A stretch of 27,362 bases of DNA, taken from contig JBBDHV010000028.1 of the NCBI GenBank assembly GCA_040880725.1, positions 1-27,362 of the forward strand, written 5' to 3'. This stretch comes from DATHWB01 sp040880725. Its GTDB lineage: Bacteria > Actinomycetota > Acidimicrobiia > Spongiisociales > ZC4RG35. Under the pieces are notes generated by a model. It searched no databases and was not told the DNA's origin. It saw nothing but the letters and a program-made list of their open reading frames with translations. This document shows, in pieces, positions 9,552-16,617 of this stretch. Made by a program: the position numbers and the translations under genes. Every line of letters starts with the position of its first letter. Position 1 is the first letter of the stretch.

Positions 9552-10013
9552 ATGGCCGACGCTGAAGATGATCCGACCGAGCGCATGTCCCCGGATCCAG
9601 ACGCGGTGGACAGCCCCGGTCCGAAGACTCCCCAACGCCGCGCCGTCTTCGTGATCTCGGTCGCCGCAGAACTGGCCGGAATGCATCCCCAGACGCTGCG
9701 CATCTACGAGCGCAAAGGCCTGATCGATCCCTACCGGACACCGGGCGGCACTCGCCGTTACTCCCAGGACGACATCGACCGCCTCGGCCTCATCCAGGAG
9801 ATGACCGAACAGGGCCTCAACCTGGCGGGCGTCCACAAGGTGATGGAACTGCAGAACCGCATCTCCAAGCTGGAGGGAAAGGTCGAAGCCCTCCGCGAGG
9901 AACTCGACCGAACGCGGGATGCAGCAGCCAAGGAAGCCCGCAACATCCACCAGTCGTACCGCCACGAACTGATGCTCCGCTCCCAAATGCTCCCCGACAT
10001 CACCCGGGACTGA
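9552..10013 (+). CDS. hspR: MerR-family heat-shock repressor HspR
   Basis: A 153-residue MerR-type repressor. In Streptomyces and mycobacteria HspR binds HAIR operators together with DnaK as co-repressor and controls the dnaK operon, clpB and, in Streptomyces, lon. The winged helix-turn-helix is at ~33-82 (FVISVAAELAGMHPQTLRIYERKGL, then TPGGTRRYSQDDIDRL), followed by a coiled-coil helix (~98-130). The first ~28 residues are Pro/Asp-rich and unlike the family core, so an internal start at the ATG at 9585 is possible. It follows dnaJ by six bases as the last gene of the operon, the standard actinobacterial order, and is presumably autoregulated. Confidence 0.95.
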   Translation: MADAEDDPTERMSPDPDAVDSPGPKTPQRRAVFVISVAAELAGMHPQTLRIYERKGLIDPYRTPGGTRRYSQDDIDRLGLIQEMTEQGLNLAGVHKVMELQNRISKLEGKVEALREELDRTRDAAAKEARNIHQSYRHELMLRSQMLPDITRD

Positions 10014-10020
10014 CGCGTTA

Positions 10021-10141
10021 CAGGATCAGCGGATAGGCAGGCCGGCTTCGCCGACTGTTTCTCTGTTCCGCCCGAAAAAGCTTCGCTTTCGGGCGGGAAG
10101 CCGACGGATGGGGCTCGCGAGCTCGCCCAATCCGCGGCTTC
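10021..10141 (-). repeat. Dispersed hairpin repeat, family 1, copy 4 (inverted)
   Basis: A full-length copy on the opposite strand, starting eight bases after the hspR stop. All three hairpins are present: the long GAAGCCG...CGGCTTC stem, CCGCCCGAAA/TTTCGGGCGG, and CGGCGAAGCCG. Its position suggests it lies at or near the transcript end of the heat-shock operon, but it has no uridine tract like a classical terminator. Confidence 0.9.
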
Positions 10142-10146
10142 TTCGT

Positions 10147-10196
10147 GAATCAGCGCGTCAGAAATAGCGCGTTTCGCGTGGCAGAACGCGATTCAG
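10147..10196 (+). repeat. Short hairpin repeat, family 3, copy A
   Basis: It contains GCGCGTCAGAAA, 10 variable bases, then GCGTGGCAGAACG. The same two blocks recur in the same order at 11457-11489. The copy can fold with GAAT/ATTC and CGCGT/ACGCG arms. The following ~190 bases up to the vapB operator show no gene I can support. Confidence 0.65.
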
Positions 10197-10389
10197 CCTT
10201 GCCGCAGTGGATGTCGGAGATGCCGGCGATGCCGGCGGCGGGGATCGATCGCTCACGGGGGCCAATTTCGCGATCCAAGAGCTGAAGCCCGTTCCCATCC
10301 CGTGTGCGACCATGCTCTCGTCGGGTGAGATCGCCCCGTACATTACCAACGCGAAGTACACACAATGCGCTACCCGAAGTCATGCAAAT

Positions 10390-10407
10390 ACGCATTATAT
10401 AATGCGT
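10390..10407 (+). promoter_or_regulatory. vapB promoter/operator: palindrome over the -10 box
   Basis: ACGCATTATATAATGCGT is a perfect 18-bp palindrome. It contains a consensus -10 box TATAAT at 10398-10403, followed by exactly six bases and the vapB ATG at 10410. No convincing -35 or Shine-Dalgarno is present. The arrangement fits autorepression by the antitoxin (or VapBC complex) on a promoter giving a leaderless mRNA. The palindrome is seen directly; the regulator is inferred. Confidence 0.8.
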
Positions 10408-10409
10408 TC

Positions 10410-10658
10410 ATGCCCAAGACGGTTCAGATTCGCGACATCGACGACGACGTCTACACCGAGCTCGCCCGTCGAGCTGCCGAAGCCGGCACGACGGTCCCCG
10501 AACTCCTGCGAAAGGAAGTTGCCCGTATCGCCTCCCGACCATCGATGAAAGAGTGGCTTGAGCGGACACGGCGACGGCCGTCTGAAGTGACCCCTGCTGA
10601 GGTCGTTGCCGCCCTCGACGAGATTCGAGGCGCCTGGCCGGACGATGCTGATCGTTGA
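10410..10658 (+). CDS. vapB: VapB/FitA-type ribbon-helix-helix antitoxin
   Basis: An 82-residue antitoxin. The N-terminal ribbon-helix-helix is visible: strand KTVQIRDID, helix DDVYTELARRAAEAG, turn TTV, helix PELLRKEVARIA. It resembles FitA-like antitoxins. The C-terminal half (SMKEWLERTRRRPSEVTPAEVVAALDEIR) would wrap the toxin and carries the usual residue pattern of the neutralising peptide. The frame extends 15 codons upstream, but that would translate through the palindromic operator, so the ATG at 10410 is preferred. It overlaps vapC by 14 bp, as is common in these pairs. Confidence 0.9.
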   Translation: MPKTVQIRDIDDDVYTELARRAAEAGTTVPELLRKEVARIASRPSMKEWLERTRRRPSEVTPAEVVAALDEIRGAWPDDADR

Positions 10659-11040
10659 CGCCTCGTGTCTGTACGAGGTGGTAGCCGATGGTCCAGATGC
10701 CGAAGCGGTCAGGCGTCGGCTCGCTGAGGAAACCGACCAGGCAGCTCCTCAACTCATCGATGCCGAGGTTCTCGGCCTCATCCGCCGCGATGCGCTTTTC
10801 GGCCGGCTGGACGCGACAGCAGCCGGCCAGGCGATCGCAGACTTGAGGGACTGGCCGGGGGAACGATTCGGTCACCGTCTGTTGCTCGATCGGGCATGGT
10901 CCTTGAGAGACAACGTTCGGACCTGGGATGCGCTCTATGTCGCTTTGGCCGAGGCCATGCAGGCCACGCTCATCACTCGCGATAGACGGCTTGCCCGGGC
11001 CGATGGGCCGACCTGCCACATCGACGTCGTCGGAGGCTGA
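10645..11040 (+). CDS. vapC: VapC-family PIN-domain toxin
   Basis: A 131-residue PIN-domain Mg-dependent ribonuclease toxin, normally held inactive by VapB. Acidic catalytic residues appear in order: Asp5 (MLIVDAS), Glu41 (IDAEVLGLIRR), Asp95 (RTWDALYVALAEA) and Asp113 (ATLITRDRRLA). All four are intact, so the toxin looks functional. The ATG at 10645 gives the canonical start with MLIVDAS and lies inside the end of vapB; the in-frame extension to 10606 is antitoxin sequence in another frame. VapC family members cleave tRNA or rRNA, but the target here cannot be told. Confidence 0.93.
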   Translation: MLIVDASCLYEVVADGPDAEAVRRRLAEETDQAAPQLIDAEVLGLIRRDALFGRLDATAAGQAIADLRDWPGERFGHRLLLDRAWSLRDNVRTWDALYVALAEAMQATLITRDRRLARADGPTCHIDVVGG

Positions 11041-11102
11041 AGCGAGGAGGATGCGCCAGCAGGACTAGGCCATCTCCTCTCCTCCGAAGGCGGGCACGTA
11101 TC

Positions 11103-11342
11103 GATCAGGCCCTCTCCCAGGGCCTTGCGCAGGCGGTTCACCGTGGTGTGGAGTGCGGCTTCGGGGCGAGCGACCTTCTCATCGCCCCACAGCATTTCGA
11201 GGATGGTGTCTGTGGCGACGATGCCAGGAGCGCCGAGGGCAAGGACGGCGAGAAGACCACGTGGACGAGCACCGGGGAGGTTCAACATAGGCCCCGCATC
11301 GTCAACCACCTGAAGCGGCCCGAGCATCCGGAGGTCCGCCAC
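11103..11342 (-). pseudogene. Remnant of a SARP/AfsR-type transcriptional regulator
   Basis: A minus-strand frame reads ADLRMLGPLQVVDDAG, then ARPRGLLAVLALGAPGIVATDTI, LEMLWGD and LHTTVNRLRKALGEGLI. This is the winged-helix DNA-binding half of a SARP-like (AfsR/DnrI) regulator, in the right order and with the typical WG and R-L-RK-L positions. Just after GEGLI, where family members continue into the wing (…GYxL) and then the bacterial transcriptional activator domain, similarity stops and the frame runs antisense into vapC. No BTAD, ATPase or TPR region follows. It looks like the stump of a larger gene cut on its 3' side, possibly when vapBC arrived. A functional stand-alone winged helix is less likely. 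Confidence 0.65.
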
Positions 11343-11454
11343 AACAGAGACCCTATCGACACGGACCTCAGGCCCGCCCTGCAAACGCACCATCACCAGA
11401 ATGTGGAAGATCCGCCTCACATTCCGCTTACAGGCACGGACGACACTCTGGGAT

Positions 11455-11494
11455 GCGCGCGTCAGAAACGACGCGCGTGGCAGAACGACGTCAG
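11455..11494 (+). repeat. Short hairpin repeat, family 3, copy B
   Basis: GCGCGTC-AGAAAC-GACGCGC is a perfect seven-base-pair stem with a six-base loop (11457-11476), followed by GTGGCAGAACG. The same blocks occur at 10153-10189 in direct orientation. The end overlaps the stop codon of the MFS gene, so it may also act as that gene's transcript end. Confidence 0.65.
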
Positions 11495-12756
11495 GGACCC
11501 ACCGCGGGTTCCGACCGCCAGAAGGCGAAGAGCAGCGCCCCAGCCAGCCGGATGACGGCCGCAGCCACGAGGGCGCCGCTCAAGCCGACGACGGTGGCCA
11601 GCGTCGCACCGATGAGCGGAAAGGCGACGGCCGACGCGTACTGCAAGCTCTGCGCGATCGAAACGAACGTGGCGCTGTGTTCCACCGGCACCCGCTTCAT
11701 CAACTCGTCGAAGAAGACCAAATCGATCCCGGCGGACACGACTCCCGCCAGTCCGGCCAACAGAACGATGAAAGGGACGTGGGTCGTCGCGGCAACGAGA
11801 GCCGGGTAGAGGCTCATCGAGAGGGTCGTCACCACCAGCACGACCTGCGGCCCGCGCCTGCGCTTGACCCGCATCCAGACCGCGTACCCGAATACCAACA
11901 CGATGGTCTGAGCCATGCTGATGGTGCCGATCGCCGCGTCCGACGCTCCGACTTCGCGCACGAAGTAGAGCGGAAAGAGTGGTGCCGCCAGAGCCGTCCC
12001 GCTGAGAAAGACGAAGCGCTTGATCAAGAAGCGAACGAAGTCGGGATGCGCATGCACCACGGCGAAGTAGTCCCTCCAGCGTTGGGCGAGTGAACGCGCC
12101 GCACCGTCGAGATCCTGCGGCCTGTCCGGGATTCGGACACGGCTGGAGGCGAGGTAGCTGATGAGTCCGCCGATCGACAGCGCCACGAACACGACCTGAT
12201 AGTTCAACGGGAAGCCGATCCGCTCCAGCGCCTGGCCCACGAGAAGAACGGTCACCGCCGTGACCAGGCCGAGAATCGACCAGCGGCGGCTCATGAGGTC
12301 GTAGCGGTAGGCAGGCCCGGCCACGGCGTTCATCACCACCGAAAAGGCAATCGCAACTGCCGTCTGAGGAAGCGTGGCCGCTGCCCAGATGATCAGGATG
12401 GTCTGGACGATCAGATCTTCAGGGACCAACCAGGGAGCAATGCCCGTAGCAGCGAAACACGACACCACCAACGCACGACTCGCACTGAACCAGGGGACGA
12501 CGTTGCGTTGGCGCTGGAGGAAGTTGCCAACGATGATCGCCAGCACCAGACCGGTGGCGGCGGGCATCGCCGTCAGGAGACCGATCTGAAAGTTCGTCGC
12601 CCCCAGACGAGTCAGGAACACCGGCAGGAAGATGGTGGCCACGTTGGCCATACCGATGCCGAGTGCATCGATTTGGACATATCGGAAGTTGCGTCGCTCG
12701 TCGGGTGACGCTCCCGGAGGCGCAACGGACCAGCGGAGACGGCGGAAGGGGCCCAT
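11491..12756 (-). CDS. Major facilitator superfamily permease
   Basis: A 421-residue polytopic inner-membrane transporter with about 12 hydrophobic helices in two halves split by a charged loop around residues 205-245 (RVRIPDRPQDLDGAARSLAQRWRDYF). The loop RRNFRYVQIDALGIGMANVATIFLPVFLTRLGATNFQIGLLTAM leads into helices 1-2, and the cytoplasmic loop between helices 2 and 3 is FLQRQRNV, a weak form of the MFS motif. The substrate cannot be inferred. The start is the ATG at 12756 with no clear Shine-Dalgarno. The stop overlaps a hairpin repeat. It is not in an operon with either neighbour. Confidence 0.85.
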   Translation of the reverse strand: MGPFRRLRWSVAPPGASPDERRNFRYVQIDALGIGMANVATIFLPVFLTRLGATNFQIGLLTAMPAATGLVLAIIVGNFLQRQRNVVPWFSASRALVVSCFAATGIAPWLVPEDLIVQTILIIWAAATLPQTAVAIAFSVVMNAVAGPAYRYDLMSRRWSILGLVTAVTVLLVGQALERIGFPLNYQVVFVALSIGGLISYLASSRVRIPDRPQDLDGAARSLAQRWRDYFAVVHAHPDFVRFLIKRFVFLSGTALAAPLFPLYFVREVGASDAAIGTISMAQTIVLVFGYAVWMRVKRRRGPQVVLVVTTLSMSLYPALVAATTHVPFIVLLAGLAGVVSAGIDLVFFDELMKRVPVEHSATFVSIAQSLQYASAVAFPLIGATLATVVGLSGALVAAAVIRLAGALLFAFWRSEPAVGP

Positions 12757-13128
12757 CTAGATCGTCAGCGCCGTCGTCGTCCGTGGACGCCCTGCGAAGG
12801 AGGCCGCATGGCGACAGACGCTCTCGAACCGCTCAGGATCCATGTCGCGGACACTCGGGTTGTGCAAGGAAAGCCGTCTCCAACTTCCGAAAGACGCATC
12901 TCCAGAACCGATGCGTCCAGCCAATGGTCACGGTTCGGTTGCGGACCGACCAGATGCCTCAGCGTCGGAAGGGAGCAGCCGCCGCAGAACAGTACACCGG
13001 CCCAAGCTCCCCCTGGTTGCGCCCACCTACTGCTCTCCGGCGCTTCCCTCACCGGACTCGGGCCGGTTGCCGCGGTTCGGAGAGGGCAGTGAGGATCGCA
13101 TCTCGGGATGACTACTCTCGCCGCCGAC
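12757..13128. other. Intergenic stretch without a supported gene
   Basis: About 370 bp between two divergent genes. Several frames are open on both strands but none shows a family signature. A minus-strand frame reading DMDPERFESVCRHAASFAG (about 12785-12845) looks protein-like but is stopped upstream by TGA and has no start. It could be a decayed gene. The promoters for both neighbours must lie here; TACTCT at 13113-13118 is the only convincing hexamer. Confidence 0.5.
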
Positions 13129-13419
13129 ATGAGCGACACGTTCCGCGGGCGCGCCCGCATCCTCGATCTCAACGGGATGCTGATCGACGTCGGGAAAGCG
13201 GACCTCCACCGACTGGATCCGGACACGGGGTCGACCTGGGGAGGGACGATTCGCGTGTTCGTCAACGCTTCGCTGGCAACCAAGTCCGTGGAATCGATCC
13301 TCGCCCTCGAGAACGGGAACCAGGCACATGCTCTGGTGGGCCCGCAAGTCGGCGGTGTCGTTGACGGCGAGTTGGTCGACGTCAAGGTCGTCGCGTTGCA
13401 GACCGACGTCCCGTTCTGA
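13129..13419 (+). CDS. Small conserved-looking protein of unknown function
   Basis: A 96-residue soluble protein I cannot name. It is rich in beta-type sequence: RGRARILDLNGMLIDVGKADLHRLD, a central WGGTIRVFVN, and a C-terminal GVVDGELVDVKVVALQTDVPF. The arrangement suggests a small beta-barrel similar to short actinobacterial hypothetical proteins with a WGGTL-type centre. The ATG at 13129 is preferred because TACTCT (13113-13118) lies ten bases before it; the upstream in-frame ATG at 13108 would precede that hexamer. Neither start has a Shine-Dalgarno. Its TGA directly abuts the TDO stop codon on the other strand with no gap. Confidence 0.65.
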   Translation: MSDTFRGRARILDLNGMLIDVGKADLHRLDPDTGSTWGGTIRVFVNASLATKSVESILALENGNQAHALVGPQVGGVVDGELVDVKVVALQTDVPF

Positions 13420-14196
13420 TCAAAGCCGGGATCTGACCTCCCACAGCTCCGGGAAGAACACGAAGTCGACGGCCCGTCGGAGGTAGCTCAACCCTTCCGT
13501 TCCGCCCGTCCCCTGCTTGCCGCCGATGATGCGATGCACGGTGCGGAAGTGCTCGTACCGCCAGCGACTGAAGGCATGCTCGAGGTCCACGAGCTTCTCG
13601 GCGAGTTCGTAGAGGTCCCAGTACTCGGTCGTGTCGCGATACACGACGAGCCACGCGTCGACGACCTCCTCGTTCAGTTCATGCTGCTCGCTCCAGTCCC
13701 GGTCGAGCCACCGATCGCCGAGCAGGCCCCTTCTCACCAGAAGCCGCAGGGTTTCGTCGTACAGGCCGGGCGCCTGACGAATGGACTCGAGCCGGTGCCG
13801 TCCCTGGTCGTCGAGTTGTTTCAGATACCCGGCCGGTCGGCGACCGAACGCGAACTCGATCGCGCGGTACTGCTCGGACTGGAACCCCGAAGCCGAACCG
13901 AGGAGATGCCGAAACTCGAGATAGTCGACCGGTGTCATCGTCGCCAGCACCTGCCACGACTCGATCAGCACGTGCTGGATCCTGGCAACCCGGGCCAACG
14001 CCTTGAACGCCGGCCCGAGGTCGTCGGCTGCAATCTGGGCCTGGGCGTAGCCGACCTCGTGCAGCACCAGCTTCATCCAGAGCTCCGACGCCTGGTGGAT
14101 GACGATGAAGAGCATCTCGTCGTGCTCCCCGCTGACCGGGTGCTGCTGGGAGAGCAACTGATCGAGCGCCAGATACTCGGCGTACGGGTTGGCCAT
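13420..14196 (-). CDS. kynA: Tryptophan 2,3-dioxygenase
   Basis: A 258-residue haem dioxygenase that opens the indole ring of L-tryptophan to N-formylkynurenine, the first step of the kynurenine pathway. Visible marks are EMLFIVIHQASELWMKLVLHE with active-site His34, YLEFRHLLGSASGFQS with the substrate-binding Arg96, and RTVHRIIGGKQGTGGTEG with haem axial ligand His221. Length and order match bacterial TDO, a homotetramer. The ATG at 14196 is preceded by CACGAT and six bases, with no Shine-Dalgarno. Kynureninase is encoded 3.1 kb further along on the same strand with other genes between, so the two are not one simple operon, and no formamidase is seen. Confidence 0.96.
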   Translation of the reverse strand: MANPYAEYLALDQLLSQQHPVSGEHDEMLFIVIHQASELWMKLVLHEVGYAQAQIAADDLGPAFKALARVARIQHVLIESWQVLATMTPVDYLEFRHLLGSASGFQSEQYRAIEFAFGRRPAGYLKQLDDQGRHRLESIRQAPGLYDETLRLLVRRGLLGDRWLDRDWSEQHELNEEVVDAWLVVYRDTTEYWDLYELAEKLVDLEHAFSRWRYEHFRTVHRIIGGKQGTGGTEGLSYLRRAVDFVFFPELWEVRSRL

Positions 14197-14220
14197 CGCC
14201 CAATCGTGCCACGCCGACCC

Positions 14221-14307
14221 GAACCGTGGGCTCGGGGGGCCACTCAGTGGCCCTGGGAACCCTGGGTTCGGGGGGCACCTCCAGCGCCCTGAGCGCCCAG
14301 GGTTCGG
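14221..14307 (-). repeat. Structured intergenic repeat, family 2, copy 1
   Basis: It contains GAACCGTGGGCT (14221-14232), which is also an arm of the 25321-25425 element. A perfect hairpin GGGCCACT-C-AGTGGCCC lies at 14237-14253. GAACCCTGGG (14257-14266) can pair with CCCAGGGTTC (14296-14305), the same 10-bp stem that closes the other copy. It fills the gap between the TDO start and the stop of the next gene on the same strand. It could be a transcript-end or processing structure. Confidence 0.7.
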
Positions 14308-14312
14308 TGGGT

Positions 14313-14915
14313 TCAGTCGGCGGGGACGCCGGCGGTCACGATCACCGAGCGCACGGTGGACATCGGGAGTCGGAGGGCACCGCCCATGGCGTGCAGGGCC
14401 GCAAAGCTGGCAGCGGTCATCCCGCCGTGCACGTGAGCGACCCGGACGGCAGCAGCAAACAGGTCCCGCCTGCCCACTGGCTCCATGTGCACCGCGATCG
14501 CCGATACGGCCTCGACGACCGCACTCAGACCGGGCGGTTCGACGGACGTGTGTGCAGAGAAAGGATGACGGACGAACCTGCGCAGTTCGCGCTCGGCGGC
14601 GACACGAGTGATGTCGGAGTCACCAGACCGGATCACCATCGTCGAAAGCAGCCACACGGCCGCCTTCTCGAGCCGTTGGGAGAGTTCGCCCGTGGTGACG
14701 ATCTCGAGCACTTCGGCAGTGAACGTCTGCCTGCAGTCGCTACAGCGCACGTAGTCGCCCAGGCGATGAGAAGGGAACAGGGGAATACCGAACGGCGCCA
14801 TCCAACGCCGAACCTCCGACCTGGTGTAGCTCCGATCGCCGCCTTCCAGCGGACAGAAGAAACTCCCGCCACCTCCAGGAGTCGACCGGACCCGCCAGCC
14901 CAACGAGCCCTTCAC
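14313..14915 (-). CDS. Zinc-ribbon / TerB-like protein
   Basis: A 200-residue soluble protein with two parts. Residues ~18-72 match the actinobacterial zinc-ribbon that reads CPxCGGDRxY...RRWFT.F.IPL.PL..LGEYV.C..C; here it is FFCPLEGGDRSYTRSEVRRWMAPFGIPLFPSHRLGDYVRCSDC. The second Cys of the first knuckle seems replaced by Glu, leaving C-P-L-E and the intact CSDC pair. Residues ~82-198 form a helical bundle resembling TerB (RDLFAAAVRVAHVHGGMTAASFAALHAMGGALRLPMSTV), where the usual DG turn is HGG. TerB-type domains are linked to stress and membrane sensing, but the role here is unknown. The GTG start at 14915 has GGGAGG six bases upstream. Confidence 0.72.
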   Translation of the reverse strand: MKGSLGWRVRSTPGGGGSFFCPLEGGDRSYTRSEVRRWMAPFGIPLFPSHRLGDYVRCSDCRQTFTAEVLEIVTTGELSQRLEKAAVWLLSTMVIRSGDSDITRVAAERELRRFVRHPFSAHTSVEPPGLSAVVEAVSAIAVHMEPVGRRDLFAAAVRVAHVHGGMTAASFAALHAMGGALRLPMSTVRSVIVTAGVPAD

Positions 14916-15027
14916 GAAATGCCTCCCAATGCTGCGCCTCCCCGATCAACACGCTATCCGGGAAGCGGCGGCGGTCAAGCGTCGCCGCAACAACCATCCA
15001 ATGGCCCTCCGGCTCCGAACAACCTCC

Positions 15028-16545
15028 ATGGCCGACCGTGACCCCACCCTGTGGCGCGGCGCATCGAGTGGCATCGTGGCCGGCTTCGTCGCCGTCTCCG
15101 TCTCCCATCTCGTCGCGTCGTTCTCCCGAAATCTCCGCAACCCAATCCTTGACGTCGGCGACCGCGTCATCGACGGCGTGCCCTCCGCCATCAAGGAATT
15201 CGCAATCGACGTCTTCGGCACGGCCGACAAACCTGCCCTCCTCGTCGGTATCGCCGTCTTGCTCGTGGCGTACTCAGCCGGCGTTGGCATCGTCACAGCC
15301 CGCAAGAGTCCGACGCTGGGAGCGATCGGCGTCGCGGCCTTCGGAGTCATCGGCGCGGCGTCTGCAGTGGCCGGAACGGGCGGAGTGACCGCCGCCGTGC
15401 CGAGCGTCGTCGGTGCGGGCGCCGGGATCGCAGCCCTGCTGACGCTCAACAGATACGCCCGGCCGGGGCTCGATCCCCATCTCGCGGCATCAAGACGAAC
15501 ATTCCTGCAGGCCGCAGGGGCGCTGACCGTGTCCGCGCTCGCACTCGGTGGTCTCGGATTCGCGGTCGACCGGCGCTTCGAGATCGACCCGAGCGGGCTC
15601 GCCCTGCCATCCCCAGACCGCCCAATCGATCCAATCCCGTCGGATGTCGCATTCCCCGAGAGTGGACTCGACCCGTTCGTCACTCCGAACGTCGAGTTCT
15701 ACCGGATCGACACGGCCCTCACGGTCCCCCGCATCGACCCTTCCACCTACACCCTCGCCATCACCGGCATGGTCGAGCGACCGTTGACGCTGACCTACAC
15801 AGAACTGATCGATCGCCCCCTGGTCGAATCGGACATCACACTCACATGCGTTTCCAACGAGGTCGGCGGAAAACTGGTCGGCAACGCCCGCTGGCTCGGG
15901 GTACGTCTCGACGACCTCCTGGCCGAGGCCGGCATCGACCCGGGAGCTGACCAGGTGGTCGGGCGCTCCGTCGACCGTTACACGTGCGGGTTCCCGGTGA
16001 GCGCCCTCGACGGGCGGGACGCGCTGGTGGCGATCGGCATGAACGGCGAGCCGCTCCCTCCCGAGCATGGTTTCCCGGCCCGCCTCATCGTTCCCGGGTT
16101 GTACGGATACGTCTCGGCGACGAAATGGCTGGCGGAGATCGAACTCACCACCTTCGATCGGTTCGACCACTACTGGGTCGAACGGGGGTGGGCGGTCGAG
16201 GCCCCCATCAAGACCCAGTCCCGTATCGACACTCCGGCCGCCCTCGGTCGAATCTCCCCCGGAGCGACCGCCGTCGCCGGGGTGGCGTGGGCGCAGATAC
16301 GGGGAATCGAACGGGTCGAAGTGCGGATCGACGGCGGCCAATGGCAGGACGCCGAACTCGCCGCCGAACTCAACGACACGACGTGGCGCCAGTGGAAGCT
16401 GTCCTGGGACGCCACTCCTGGCCGGCACGAGATCAGCTGTCGTGCCACGGATCGGACGGGTACCACCCAGACCGAGGATCGGACCCGTCCCATCCCCAAC
16501 GGCGCCAGCGGATGGCACTCGATCGTCGTCATCGTCGAAAGCTGA
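15028..16545 (+). CDS. Membrane-anchored molybdopterin-dependent oxidoreductase (sulfite-oxidase family)
   Basis: A 505-residue protein. Residues ~10-140 hold about four membrane helices. Then SRRTFLQAAGALTVSALALGG (~155-175) looks like a Tat-type or further membrane segment, and from ~215 an oxidoreductase molybdopterin-binding domain follows. The Mo-coordinating Cys is Cys274 in LTCVSNEVGGKLVGNARW, and GFPARLIVPGLYGYVSATKWLAEIEL is the classic sulfite-oxidase-type stretch. A C-terminal Mo-co dimerisation-like beta domain (~400-500) completes it. The catalytic part would face outside. No haem domain is present. The start is uncertain: ATGs at 14929, 15001 and 15028 are in frame with no Shine-Dalgarno; I took 15028 (MADRDPTLWRG), which avoids the Arg-rich leader. 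The substrate is unknown. Confidence 0.88.
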   Translation: MADRDPTLWRGASSGIVAGFVAVSVSHLVASFSRNLRNPILDVGDRVIDGVPSAIKEFAIDVFGTADKPALLVGIAVLLVAYSAGVGIVTARKSPTLGAIGVAAFGVIGAASAVAGTGGVTAAVPSVVGAGAGIAALLTLNRYARPGLDPHLAASRRTFLQAAGALTVSALALGGLGFAVDRRFEIDPSGLALPSPDRPIDPIPSDVAFPESGLDPFVTPNVEFYRIDTALTVPRIDPSTYTLAITGMVERPLTLTYTELIDRPLVESDITLTCVSNEVGGKLVGNARWLGVRLDDLLAEAGIDPGADQVVGRSVDRYTCGFPVSALDGRDALVAIGMNGEPLPPEHGFPARLIVPGLYGYVSATKWLAEIELTTFDRFDHYWVERGWAVEAPIKTQSRIDTPAALGRISPGATAVAGVAWAQIRGIERVEVRIDGGQWQDAELAAELNDTTWRQWKLSWDATPGRHEISCRATDRTGTTQTEDRTRPIPNGASGWHSIVVIVES

Positions 16546-16617
16546 ACCATCCAGGAGTGCTTTCGCTCCGAACAACACCCGACGGCTCCGTTGGAGCCAA
16601 ACCCGAAAGGAATCGAC

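Noticed and set aside
10150..10395. Small minus-strand ORFs upstream of vapB
   Set aside because: Two overlapping frames look protein-like by composition but neither has a ribosome-binding site or a recognisable family, and they run across the vapB operator.
11109..11125. Inverted repeat GGCCCT-CTCCC-AGGGCC as a terminator for vapBC
   Set aside because: It falls inside the SARP-like coding remnant, where it encodes part of the conserved helix, and is short. I could not separate it from coding bias.
12757..13092. Plus-strand frames of 89-94 codons between the MFS and small-protein genes
   Set aside because: They are rich in Pro, Ser and Arg with no signatures or start signals, so I treated the stretch as intergenic, possibly decayed.
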